Below, piece by piece: positions 36,003-43,524 of a DNA stretch of 64,000 nt; positions within the stretch are counted from its first letter, which is position 1; each line of letters starts with the position of its first letter. The notes below the pieces were generated by a model, which did not search any database, was not told where the DNA came from, and saw only the letters and a list, made by a program, of their open reading frames with translations. This DNA comes from Halobellus litoreus (GTDB lineage Archaea; Halobacteriota; Halobacteria; Halobacteriales; Haloferacaceae), in assembly GCF_024464595.1 (NCBI RefSeq), contig NZ_JANHAW010000001.1:186001-250000 (forward strand), given 5' to 3'. Both the position numbers and the translations under genes were made by a program.

Positions 36003-37412
36003 ATGCGCACACTCGCCTTCGACGGCCGGATGGGTGCCAGCGGCGATATGCTGTTGGGCGCGCTCCTCTCGGCCGGCGCGGACCGCGACGCGCTCTCCCC
36101 CGTGGAGGACGCGCTCGACGTCCGATACGACGTGGAGACCGTCGACAAGAACGGAATTGCGGCCACGAGCGTCCGGGTGCTGATCGACGACGCGGACGGA
36201 TCGCGGCGCTCTGCGACCGACGACGCGGACCCCGACAGCGACGATCGAGGAGACGAGTCGGACGCTGAACCCGGGCACAAATACCACCTCGGGCATAGCC
36301 ACGACCACGATCAGTCTCACAACCATACCCACGCTGATCACGCTCACAGCCACACCCACGCCGATCCCGATCACTCTCACGGCGACCACGACTCGGGCGC
36401 GACGCCCGCAGAGGGCCACGGGCCGCACCGGACGTACGCCGAGGTCGTCGAAATCGTCGAGTCGATGGGACTCCCCGACCGGGTCGAGTCGGACGCGACG
36501 GCCATCTTCCGCCGCCTCGGCGAGGCCGAATCGACGGTTCACGACACCGATCTCGACGCGACGCACTTCCACGAGGTCGGCGCGGACGACGCTATCGCGG
36601 ACGTCGTCGGCGTTGCGCTTCTCCTCGATGACCTCGGCGTCGAGCGGGTCGTCACGACGCCGCTCGCGACGGGCGGCGGCACGCAGGGAATGGCCCACGG
36701 CGACTACCCGATCCCGGCCCCGGCGGTCGTCGAGATCGCGACCGACGCCGAGTGGTCGCTGCGGGGCGGCCCGGTCGACGCGGAACTGCTCACGCCCACG
36801 GGCGCGGCGATCCTCGCGCACGTCGCCGAGGGCGTCGACGCGCTGCCCGCGCTGACGGTCGACGCCGCGGGCTACGGCGCGGGCGGTTACGACTTCCCGG
36901 ACCGACCGAACGTCCTGCGAGCCATCGTCGGCGACGGCGGAGACCGCCTGGACCGCGAGGCGATCACCGTCCTGGAGACGAACCTCGACGACGCGACGCC
37001 CGAGGTGCTCGGGAACCTCCAGTCGACCCTCCAAGCCGTCGGCGCGCTCGACGTGAGCGTTCTCCCGGCCACGATGAAGAAGTCGCGGCCGGGCCACCTC
37101 GTGAAGGTCGTCGTCAAGCCCGAGGACGCCGAACGCGTGGCTCGTCGGCTCGCGTTCGAAACCGGGACGCTCGGGATCCGCGAGCACGGCGCTGGGCATC
37201 GCTGGGTGGCCGAGCGGGAGTTCCGGACCGCCGTACTCGAAATCGACGGCGAGCGCTATGAGGTCCCGGTCAAAGTCGCCAGCGACGCCGACGGAACCGT
37301 CTACGACTACAGCGCCGAGTACGACGCCGCGGCGGCGATCGCCGAAACGACCGGGCTACCCGCTCGCGAAGTGATGCGGCGGGCCGAATCGGCCGTTCGC
37401 GACGGGGAGTGA
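36003..37412 (+). CDS. larC: Nickel-pincer cofactor biosynthesis protein LarC (with His-rich linker)
   Basis: LarC inserts nickel into the pincer cofactor used by lactate racemase and related enzymes. The 469-residue protein has a typical LarC N terminus (MRTLAFDGRMGASGDMLLGA). The C-terminal part carries ETNLDDATPEVLG and the conserved KKSRPGHLVKVVV stretch. Between them, residues 92-129 hold 15 histidines, a likely nickel-storage segment. It is one uninterrupted frame, unlike species that split LarC by a frameshift. larB, larE and a LarA racemase are not in the window. The ATG at 36003 is chosen by homology. Confidence 0.9.
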   Translation: MRTLAFDGRMGASGDMLLGALLSAGADRDALSPVEDALDVRYDVETVDKNGIAATSVRVLIDDADGSRRSATDDADPDSDDRGDESDAEPGHKYHLGHSHDHDQSHNHTHADHAHSHTHADPDHSHGDHDSGATPAEGHGPHRTYAEVVEIVESMGLPDRVESDATAIFRRLGEAESTVHDTDLDATHFHEVGADDAIADVVGVALLLDDLGVERVVTTPLATGGGTQGMAHGDYPIPAPAVVEIATDAEWSLRGGPVDAELLTPTGAAILAHVAEGVDALPALTVDAAGYGAGGYDFPDRPNVLRAIVGDGGDRLDREAITVLETNLDDATPEVLGNLQSTLQAVGALDVSVLPATMKKSRPGHLVKVVVKPEDAERVARRLAFETGTLGIREHGAGHRWVAEREFRTAVLEIDGERYEVPVKVASDADGTVYDYSAEYDAAAAIAETTGLPAREVMRRAESAVRDGE

Positions 37413-37435
37413 GCGGGACGGACGGTGGAGGATCG

Positions 37436-37594
37436 CTACTCGCGGTCTCGAAGCGTATCGATGCGCGCTTCGAGGTCGTCAATCGCGTCTTGGACCTCCT
37501 GTCGCGCCTTCTCGCTCATCTCTTCGGCGTCGTCCGCCGCGTCTTCGAACGCCTGTCGGACACGTTCTACGGCTTCGGAGGTTTTGTCGCTCAT
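37436..37594 (-). CDS. Short coiled-coil protein
   Basis: Reading the minus strand from the ATG at 37594 gives a 52-residue product, MSDKTSEAVERVRQAFEDAA followed by charged heptad-like helices ending in RIDTLRDRE. There are no cysteines or membrane segments. It looks like a single long amphipathic helix that could dimerize as a coiled coil. It converges on larC. No family is recognised, and the frame has normal haloarchaeal codon bias. Confidence 0.6.
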   Translation of the reverse strand: MSDKTSEAVERVRQAFEDAADDAEEMSEKARQEVQDAIDDLEARIDTLRDRE

Positions 37595-37653
37595 ACGCGT
37601 CTGGGTACGCCGCCCACGGACCTAAAGGTACGGCCGGTATCCCGCCTCAACCC

Positions 37654-37707
37654 CGCTTGCTACTCGACCGCCACTTGCTACTCGGCCTCCGCTTGCTACT
37701 CGTGTTC
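37654..37707. repeat. Three tandem 18-bp repeats
   Basis: Units at 37654-37671, 37672-37689 and 37690-37707 share the core acttgctactcg or gcttgctactcg. The spacing is exactly 18 bases. They lie between the short coiled-coil gene and the RuvC-like gene, and could be binding sites or a slippage product. Confidence 0.7.
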
Positions 37708-37729
37708 CCCACCGTGGTCGCCTCTCACG

Positions 37730-38536
37730 TCAGTCGACCGCGGGATCCGCGTCGTCCGTGCCGTCGCGGGCCCGGTGCGTTTCGAGGGCCTCCTCGACCG
37801 TCAGTTCGCCGGCCGCGACCCGCCGGGCGAGCCCCTCGTCGATCGTGCGGCCGTCACTCGATTCCTGCCGCGAGCGGTCCTTGATGCGTTGGAGTTCGCC
37901 GGCGGTCGGGTCGATCTCCCGCGAGTCCGTCGCCTCGCCGGAGAGCCGCGCGATGTTGACCGCTGCGAGGACGTCGCCCATCCCGCGCGCCCCCGTCCCG
38001 AGGTACGGCGTCGTCCCCGTCTCGTCGACGAGTTCGACCGTGACGTCGTCGAGGTCGTTGACCAGTTGGGAGCCCTGGAGCCGCGAGCCGTCGCCGATGC
38101 GGACCAGCGGGTTCGGGGCGTCGGCGGTCTCCCGCCGGATCGTCTCGACGGCGTCAGCCAGCGGGACCTGGAACGCGGCGACGACGGTGTCGCCGGTGAG
38201 GACGGCGATCCCGGGTCGCGTGCCAGGGTCGACGCCGACGACCGTCCGCCCGCCGCCGCCCCGGAGGATCGAGACCGCCTCTTCGACCGCGCGGCGGGCC
38301 TCCGCGGCCGTCGCGACGACCACGTCGATCTCGGCGGCTCCCGACGTGTCTCCGCCGGTCGCTGCCGACGGTCCACGGTCAGCGACCGCTCCGTCCTCGG
38401 GCGAGCGGATCACTACCCGCGTCCCGTCGGGCAGTTCCGCGCCGGGCTGTTGGGTGGTGAACGCCACCCCGCGATCCCGCAGTTCGTCGACGACGTCGTG
38501 GTACAGCTCGAAGTCGTCGGTCGCGACGACGATCAC
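37730..38536 (-). CDS. RuvC/YqgF-like fold protein, divergent from radB
   Basis: The 268-residue protein has a central motif VVGVDPGTRPGIAVL with Asp103, matching the first strand of RuvC/YqgF nucleases. A second acidic motif, VELVDETGTTPY (Glu172), recalls the YqgF DERLTT-type motif. A third is GMGDVLAAVNIARL with Asp188. An N-terminal alpha/beta region of about 95 residues is an extra part. Together these suggest a metal-dependent nuclease or resolvase, but activity is unproven. The gene is divergent from radB, whose start is 136 bases away. Confidence 0.7.
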   Translation of the reverse strand: MIVVATDDFELYHDVVDELRDRGVAFTTQQPGAELPDGTRVVIRSPEDGAVADRGPSAATGGDTSGAAEIDVVVATAAEARRAVEEAVSILRGGGGRTVVGVDPGTRPGIAVLTGDTVVAAFQVPLADAVETIRRETADAPNPLVRIGDGSRLQGSQLVNDLDDVTVELVDETGTTPYLGTGARGMGDVLAAVNIARLSGEATDSREIDPTAGELQRIKDRSRQESSDGRTIDEGLARRVAAGELTVEEALETHRARDGTDDADPAVD

Positions 38537-38671
38537 GCTCCGGTCCTTCGGCGGCTCAGTATATAAGGTGTCGTGCGAGTCGGCCGCGTTCGTCCCTCGA
38601 CTTCGACAGCCCCGTCGCGTTCGAGGGCTCGGACCGGGGGGTTTTTCGCCGAAGCCGACCGAGACACCCGC

Positions 38672-39367
38672 GTGTCAGACGCACTCACCACGGGGTGTCG
38701 GGCCCTCGACGACCTGCTCGGCGGTGGCTTCGAGCGCGGCACCGTCACGCAGCTCTACGGCCCGCCCGCGGCCGGGAAGACGAACGTCGCGCTCTCGTCG
38801 GCCGTCCAGGTCGCCGCCGCGGGCGAAACGGCCGTCTACATCGACACCGAGGGGCTCTCGATCGACCGGTTCCGCCAGCTGGCGGAGGCCGCCACGGGCG
38901 AGGGGCAGTCCGTCGAGGACGTCACCTCGCGGCTCATCGTCTCCGAGGCGCACGACTTCGAGGAGCAGGAGGAGGCCGTCCGCGACGCCGCCGAGTTCGC
39001 CGAGCGCGCGGAGCTGATCGTCCTCGACAGCGCGACCGGCTTCTACCGGCTCGAACGAACCGGCGACGCCGACGCCGGCGACTCGCTCCGTCGCGTGGCC
39101 AGCCAGGTGACGCACCTGCTCTCCCTGGCGCGGAAGCACGACCTCGCGGTGGTCATCACGAACCAGGTGTTCACCGATCCCGACAGCGATCGAACGCGAG
39201 CGCTCGGCGGCCACACGCTCGAACACTGGACGGGCGCGGTGCTCAGGCTCGAACGGTTCCGCGGCGGCAACCGTCGCGCGACGCTGGAGAAACACCGGGC
39301 GAAACCCGCGGGGGAGTCGTCGGCGTTCGAAATCACGGCCGGGGGGCTCTCGGGCGTCGAGCGCTGA
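38672..39367 (+). CDS. radB: DNA repair and recombination protein RadB
   Basis: RadB is a RecA/RadA paralogue that aids RadA filament work. The 231-residue protein has the ATPase core. Walker A is QLYGPPAAGKTNVALS and Walker B is AELIVLDSATGFYRLE. An N-terminal HhH domain, present in RadA, is absent, as expected. The start is GTG at 38672 (MSDALTTG), which gives the usual length. It sits beside a divergent RuvC-like gene and converges with the CBS protein. Confidence 0.94.
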   Translation: MSDALTTGCRALDDLLGGGFERGTVTQLYGPPAAGKTNVALSSAVQVAAAGETAVYIDTEGLSIDRFRQLAEAATGEGQSVEDVTSRLIVSEAHDFEEQEEAVRDAAEFAERAELIVLDSATGFYRLERTGDADAGDSLRRVASQVTHLLSLARKHDLAVVITNQVFTDPDSDRTRALGGHTLEHWTGAVLRLERFRGGNRRATLEKHRAKPAGESSAFEITAGGLSGVER

Positions 39368-39397
39368 ACCGCAAAAAGCGGGAGAAACCGACCGGGT

Positions 39398-40543
39398 TTA
39401 GAGTTCGCCGAGCTTCCGAATCAGCTGCCCGCGGTACTTCTCGTCGGCGTTGAGACCCTTCAGTTCGAGGACGTTGCGTTCGAGCTTGTCGAGCGCGACG
39501 TGGAAGGCGTGTTCCGCGCCGTATCCCTCGCCGCTCCCGGCGATCTGGCCGTGGCTGGTCCGCAGCCGGATCTGACACTGGATGAGCGGCGTCCCGCGGA
39601 GCTTCTCCTTGTGCTGGTGGAAGCGGACGTGCGCGTGGAGCACCTGCATCTGCTGGTACTTGTCGACGACGGAGGTGATCGACTCGACGACCTCCGCCCG
39701 CGAGAGCGTTTCGAGCAGGCTGACGTTGGTGATCTGGACGTCCATACTCGACTCCTCGGTGAACGTGAGGGCCCGGAGGACGTCGGTCTTCGTCACGATG
39801 CCCTGCACCTCGGCGTCGCTCTCGGTGGGCGTCACGACGAGACCGGAGATGTCGTTCTCGAACATCCGCTCGACTGCCTCCTCGACGGTCTCCGACGGCG
39901 TCGCGGTGACGACCGGCGAGGACATCAGATCGTAGACGGGGAGATCGAGCATCCGGTCGAGATCGCCGCGCCGGTCGCCGCGGCCCTGCCGGCTGTCGTC
40001 GCGGACGACGAACTCGACGAGGTCGTGGGTGGTGACGATGCCGGTGAGCTTCCCGCTGTCCTCGTCGACCACCGGTAACCGGGAGATGCCATGTTCGCGG
40101 AGCTTGTTGATCGCCTGGCCGACGTGGGACTTCTCGCCGACGCTGACGATGTCTTCGGTCTGGATGTCCTCGACAGAGATGGCGTCGAGGCTGTCGAGAA
40201 CGGCCTCGAGAATCGCGTCGCTGGCGATGACCCCGTACAGTTTCTCGCCCTCGAAGACGGGTGCGACCTTCACGTCGCCTTCCACGAGCATCCGGGCGGT
40301 CTCGCGGACGTCTTCGTGTCGGTCCACTCGCGGCGCGGACTTCATCACGACGGAGGCCTTCGTGTCGTCCTCCATCCGGGATCGGACGAGCTGCTTCTCG
40401 CCGATGACGCCGGCGTACTCGCCGTCGTCCGTGACGACGATTCCTCGGGGGTTCTCCCGCTCGAAGATGGCGCGAATCTTCCCCAGGCGCTTGTCGACGT
40501 CGACTTCGACGAAATCAGGAGTGGCAATATCAGTAATATCCAT
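39398..40543 (-). CDS. Four-CBS protein with C-terminal HPF/S30AE-like domain
   Basis: The 381-residue protein has four CBS motifs at about residues 9-58, 67-118, 128-180 and 204-262. A C-terminal region (about 268-381) follows, beginning DVQITNVSLLETLSRAEVV and containing VLHAHVRFHQHKEKLRG, IAGSGEGYGAEHAFHVALDK and LERNVLELKG. The last two resemble the end of ribosome hibernation factors, where a long helix with ALDKLERQ is conserved. This suggests a nucleotide-sensing ribosome-binding protein, but this is inference. It converges with radB. Confidence 0.85.
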   Translation of the reverse strand: MDITDIATPDFVEVDVDKRLGKIRAIFERENPRGIVVTDDGEYAGVIGEKQLVRSRMEDDTKASVVMKSAPRVDRHEDVRETARMLVEGDVKVAPVFEGEKLYGVIASDAILEAVLDSLDAISVEDIQTEDIVSVGEKSHVGQAINKLREHGISRLPVVDEDSGKLTGIVTTHDLVEFVVRDDSRQGRGDRRGDLDRMLDLPVYDLMSSPVVTATPSETVEEAVERMFENDISGLVVTPTESDAEVQGIVTKTDVLRALTFTEESSMDVQITNVSLLETLSRAEVVESITSVVDKYQQMQVLHAHVRFHQHKEKLRGTPLIQCQIRLRTSHGQIAGSGEGYGAEHAFHVALDKLERNVLELKGLNADEKYRGQLIRKLGEL

Positions 40544-40661
40544 AGTCGGAGTAGCCTCCGGCAGAGTGTACGCCGGCTGCTGTCTTGAAACTTCGTCCCG
40601 TTCTCACGACGTTGGTGACAGCGACATCGGATCCTGGCGCAGGACCGACACAAATGTACGG

Positions 40662-41426
40662 TCAGTCGTCCGCTCGCGCGCTCTCGAACTGCTCGGCCGG
40701 GAGCCGGAGTTCCGCCAGTCCGGGCAGCCGCTCGATGTTGAACACGATCTTCAGATTGTCGGTGACAGGCTGACCGATACACGAGAGGCGGACGCCCTGT
40801 TCTTTCATCTCGTCGGTCAGGATGGTGCTCACCGGCATCTCGATTTCCCCCTCGACCACGGCGACCGCGCAGTTCGCACACGCGCCGCCGCGGCACGCGT
40901 AGGGCCACGAGAAGCCGTATCGCTCGGCCGCTTCCAGCAGCGTCTCGCGGTCCTCGACGACCAGTAGCCCGTGGCGGTCGACGTCGAGGTCCGCGGCCTC
41001 GGCCTTCTCGAAGAGGTCCTCGTCGGTGAGTTCCCAGCCGTTGGCTTCGAGCACCTCGTAGTCTAGGTACTCGACGGTCGGTCCGAGACTCCGATCCTCG
41101 CCCTCTTCGTCGGATCCCTCCGTCCCTCCGGATTCGCCTCGCGACCGCTCCGAACCGCGTCGGCCGTCGTCCCGACGTCCAGAGCCGGAACGCCCGTCCT
41201 CCGTCGTTCCGTTCCGACGGCCGCGGCCGTCGTCGATGTCGGTCTCGAACGTGGAGGGGTCGCGCCCCTCGGTGATGTGTTCGTAGGCGCGTCGGACGCG
41301 CTCGAACTCCACGAGCGACCCGCCGTGGTCGGGGTGAGCGTCCTTCACTCGCTTTCGATACGCCCGAACCACCGCGTCCCGGTCGGCGTCGGGGTCGATT
41401 CCCAGTACGTCGTACGGCGACTGCAC
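40662..41426 (-). CDS. J-domain and 2Fe-2S ferredoxin fusion protein
   Basis: Residues 1-60 are a J domain (MQSPYDVLGIDPDADRDAVV, HPD at 31-33). A disordered Gly/Arg/Ser/Glu linker follows. Residues about 120-254 are a plant-type ferredoxin with ligands Cys178, Cys183, Cys186 and Cys216 in YACRGGACANCAVAVV and RLSCIGQPV. The architecture is known in haloarchaea, where one such gene is called fer5. It could help deliver or assemble an Fe-S cluster with DnaK. A box cttaac (plus-strand gttaag at 41451) lies 25 bases upstream of the start. Confidence 0.9.
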   Translation of the reverse strand: MQSPYDVLGIDPDADRDAVVRAYRKRVKDAHPDHGGSLVEFERVRRAYEHITEGRDPSTFETDIDDGRGRRNGTTEDGRSGSGRRDDGRRGSERSRGESGGTEGSDEEGEDRSLGPTVEYLDYEVLEANGWELTDEDLFEKAEAADLDVDRHGLLVVEDRETLLEAAERYGFSWPYACRGGACANCAVAVVEGEIEMPVSTILTDEMKEQGVRLSCIGQPVTDNLKIVFNIERLPGLAELRLPAEQFESARADD

Positions 41427-42004
41427 GCGGTCGTCTTAGGCGATGACGGGGTTAAGTCCTCTCCTCGTTCTCGGCCGCGCGAGAACGCCGGCGTCGGTGC
41501 CGTCGCCACCCGTCCGTGGCTCTCGAACGACGCCAGACCGACTCGTCGAAGCCCATACCGACCAGCATCGCCGTGCCATCGCCGGACAGGGAGACGCGCA
41601 ACCCACCGCCGGAGGGTGCACTCCGGGTCGCGTGTCCGACGAACCCGAGACGAGTCCGTCGAACACACCGCGCGTCAGCAACTCAGGCCTAAGTCCTGGG
41701 CTTCTGTCGGTATCGTCGCGATGCCTGTCGATGCTCCCGGCGATCGCCTCGATGACCCGATCCTCGACCTCTCGTTTGACTGCCGTCTCGAACGCAGAGA
41801 AATCGAATTCCGCTTGTGAGCCCTCTGTAGATGGCTGTGAGATGTCCGCCGATTCTCCCGAGGGTGTACTGAACGTGACAGTTGGCCGGGGTCACCTTCT
41901 TCAGCATCAACTCGAACGACGCCCGCTCATTCCCTGCAGATACGCGCTGGTGGAAGTCGTTGAGGTCGCCGCGCCCTCTTTCCTCGGCGCTGCGAAGAGT
42001 TCTC
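41427..42004. other. Region without a confident gene; possible decayed ORF
   Basis: I see no intact gene. On the minus strand one frame reads MLKKVTPANCHVQYTLGRIG and another continues with AEFDFSAFETAVKREVEDRV and IEAIAGSIDRHRDD, so a coding sequence broken by a frameshift is possible. It begins directly after the fer5-like gene promoter and marks the start of the accessory stretch. Confidence 0.3.
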
Positions 42005-42331
42005 TCACTCTCTGTGGGACGATCCCAATTCTATTCCGTATGGGGTCTCTGGGGCCGCTGGAAACCCATCGTACGGCTCCGTTCCCTCGTGACAGCAATT
42101 CCACGCACGCATCTCTGCGACGAATCGAAAGACCTCCTCGTCGACCGGAATGTGCTTTTCTCCGTTGTCGAATGTCGTTATCGGCACGTCGAACTCCGAG
42201 TGATCCGTCTCGTGGACCGTCGAACAGGTCTTACACATCGCCTGCCAGCCGCGGCCGACGAGCACACCGTCGTCGAACGTTTTGAGCTCTTTCGAGTTCT
42301 GGACGATGTCGCGGAAATGGTAATCCACCAT
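42005..42331 (-). CDS. Hypothetical protein
   Basis: The 108-residue product begins MVDYHFRDIVQNSKELKTFD. It carries AMCKTCSTVHETDHSEFDVP and later RAWNCCHEGTEPYDGFP. The four cysteines could bind a metal, but spacing is unlike a known finger. No family is recognised. It lies in the accessory stretch, next to the transposon-like element. Confidence 0.5.
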   Translation of the reverse strand: MVDYHFRDIVQNSKELKTFDDGVLVGRGWQAMCKTCSTVHETDHSEFDVPITTFDNGEKHIPVDEEVFRFVAEMRAWNCCHEGTEPYDGFPAAPETPYGIELGSSHRE

Positions 42332-42647
42332 TCATTTTAGGGCGTTGTGTGTTCGGAATCTTATGTCTGTGGTGTCAGCTGGTGGGTGCGCTCTACTCTC
42401 CGGTCGGTGACCGAACCGATGGGTGTTGACTGGGTTCGTTCTCAGCGCATTCTGTTTTAGAGGCACTGTTGAAACCCTCACCACCAGATAGGAACTGCGT
42501 GCTGAATACAGAGGTCGTGTCGGCCACGAGATCGGAGTCAGCGTACCCTCACGGTCGCCCGGTGCTAATCCATATTGATTCGGACGAAATAGACGACCGC
42601 TCCGAACAGGAGTATCCCGGTGATTAGTAAACCACGCGGAATCTAAT
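42332..42647. other. Accessory intergenic region containing the left repeat
   Basis: No gene is supported. The plus strand contains the repeat at 42467-42530. On the minus strand a short membrane-like reading frame (GILLFGAVVYFVRIN) ends near 42571 but has no start codon, so it is probably a remnant or chance. Confidence 0.4.
42467..42530 (+). repeat. Left copy of diverged inverted repeat (transposon-end-like)
   Basis: The segment starts tgttgaaaccctcaccacca and continues with gatagg, gaatacag and a gtcgg-N-cacgag end. A related copy lies in inverse orientation at 43341-43406. The two share tgttgaaaccc, nine variable bases, gatagg, a short variable gap, gaatacag and the cgg-N-cacgag end, so they have common ancestry. 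They flank the zinc-repeat gene. Confidence 0.7.
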
Positions 42648-43109
42648 TCAGTTTATTTTATCGATGTGATTTGAACCCTTTCCACCGCAGGTAGGGCATT
42701 CATATTTTCTATCACTATTCGTGTCGCTTTTCTTTGGATACTTTTGTCCGGTCCCACGGCAGTGCTGGCACTCAATTCGTGGGCCAGTAAGAGTGAGAAC
42801 GCCCAATCCACTGCAGGTAGGGCATTCATATTTTCTATCACTATTCGTGTCCCCTTTACCGGGATATTTTTGACCGGTCCCGCGACAATGACGGCATTTA
42901 TATAATTCCTCGCCACTTCCTACGGCTATTTTGTTAAAACCAACCCCGTCACAGGTAGGGCATTCATATTTTCTATCACTATTTGAACCCCCCTTGCCGG
43001 GATATTTTTGTCCCGTCCCCCGGCAGTGGCGACACTCAACAATATAGTAGTCAGGTTCCCTTTCGATAATCACTTCCGTATACCGTTCGATCTTAACTGT
43101 CTCTCCCAT
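42648..43109 (-). CDS. Three-repeat zinc-module protein (six CxxCxGxG motifs)
   Basis: The 153-residue protein is built from three near-identical units at residues 24-57, 70-103 and 112-145. Each has CRHCRGTGQKYP or CQHCRGTGQKYP, then SDRKYECPTC and a Gly-x-Gly. The cysteine pairs are C26/C29, C50/C53, C72/C75, C96/C99, C114/C117 and C138/C141. These are DnaJ-type CxxCxGxG motifs, so three zinc modules are likely. A short N-terminal part (GETVKIERYTEVIIEREP) may be a separate strand-rich region. GC is low compared with the core. Its partner or nucleic-acid target is unknown. Confidence 0.85.
   Translation of the reverse strand: MGETVKIERYTEVIIEREPDYYIVECRHCRGTGQKYPGKGGSNSDRKYECPTCDGVGFNKIAVGSGEELYKCRHCRGTGQKYPGKGDTNSDRKYECPTCSGLGVLTLTGPRIECQHCRGTGQKYPKKSDTNSDRKYECPTCGGKGSNHIDKIN
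42685..43020 (-). repeat. Three DNA-level tandem repeats inside the zinc gene
   Basis: A stretch reading ggtagggcattcatattttc followed by tatcactatt occurs three times (near 42690, 42812 and 42953). Sequence cggtcccgcg or similar follows each. Copies two and three are 141 bases apart and copies one and two are 122 bases apart. The close identity at DNA level suggests recent duplication or gene conversion. Confidence 0.8.
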
Positions 43110-43524
43110 ACGTTCGTATTCAATGACGTATCACCACCCATACTTAATCGTAACTCATATCCGAAGGTGATGTGAGATTCGGAACTTGAAAACTTCCGCC
43201 CGACAGCGGTCTTTGATGTCTTCGTAGTAGGTGTGGGTCTGTCACGGCCCATCTGACAGAAAATAACCAAGACATTCTTGCCGTGTTGCCCCCGTTAGCC
43301 TGTCTGGAAACATCAAAAGACGGAGATTGGGATGACTCGCCTCGTGACCGATACGCGCGCTGTATTCCGTACGGTCGCTACCTATCACCTGCTGCGGGTT
43401 TCAACACGGCCGTTTCAGAGAAAGAGCATACGGTCCCGCTGTCAGTCCCGTGTATGCCTACGGATCGGTTCCGCAGCATCGTCTCGATATTCGGCGGTGG
43501 GACACGCTCGATGCGATTTTGAAG
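43110..43524. other. Accessory intergenic region containing the right repeat
   Basis: No gene is supported. The sequence is AT-rich near 43110-43270 and carries the repeat at 43341-43406. Short ORFs in this stretch lack the codon bias of their neighbours. Confidence 0.4.
43341..43406 (-). repeat. Right copy of diverged inverted repeat (transposon-end-like)
   Basis: On the minus strand it starts tgttgaaacccgcagcaggt and continues with gatagg and gaatacag, ending cgg-N-cacgag. The tgttgaaaccc end faces outward, as it does in the left copy at 42467-42530. The element bounded by the two outer ends would be about 940 bases. Confidence 0.7.

Noticed and set aside
37672-37689. tRNA or small RNA in the 18-bp repeat array
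   Set aside because: The repeats have no stem-forming complementarity and no promoter box beside them.
42571-42647. A short membrane-helix-like reading frame on the minus strand
   Set aside because: It has no start codon after the upstream stop and is only about 25 codons long.
42654-43020. CRISPR-like array because of repeated 30-base stretches
   Set aside because: The repeats are in frame with a zinc-module protein, have unequal spacers that are also coding, and number only three; no cas gene is present.
43283-43522. A 79-codon plus-strand ORF in the accessory region
   Set aside because: It overlaps the right inverted repeat, lacks haloarchaeal codon bias and has no recognisable motif.
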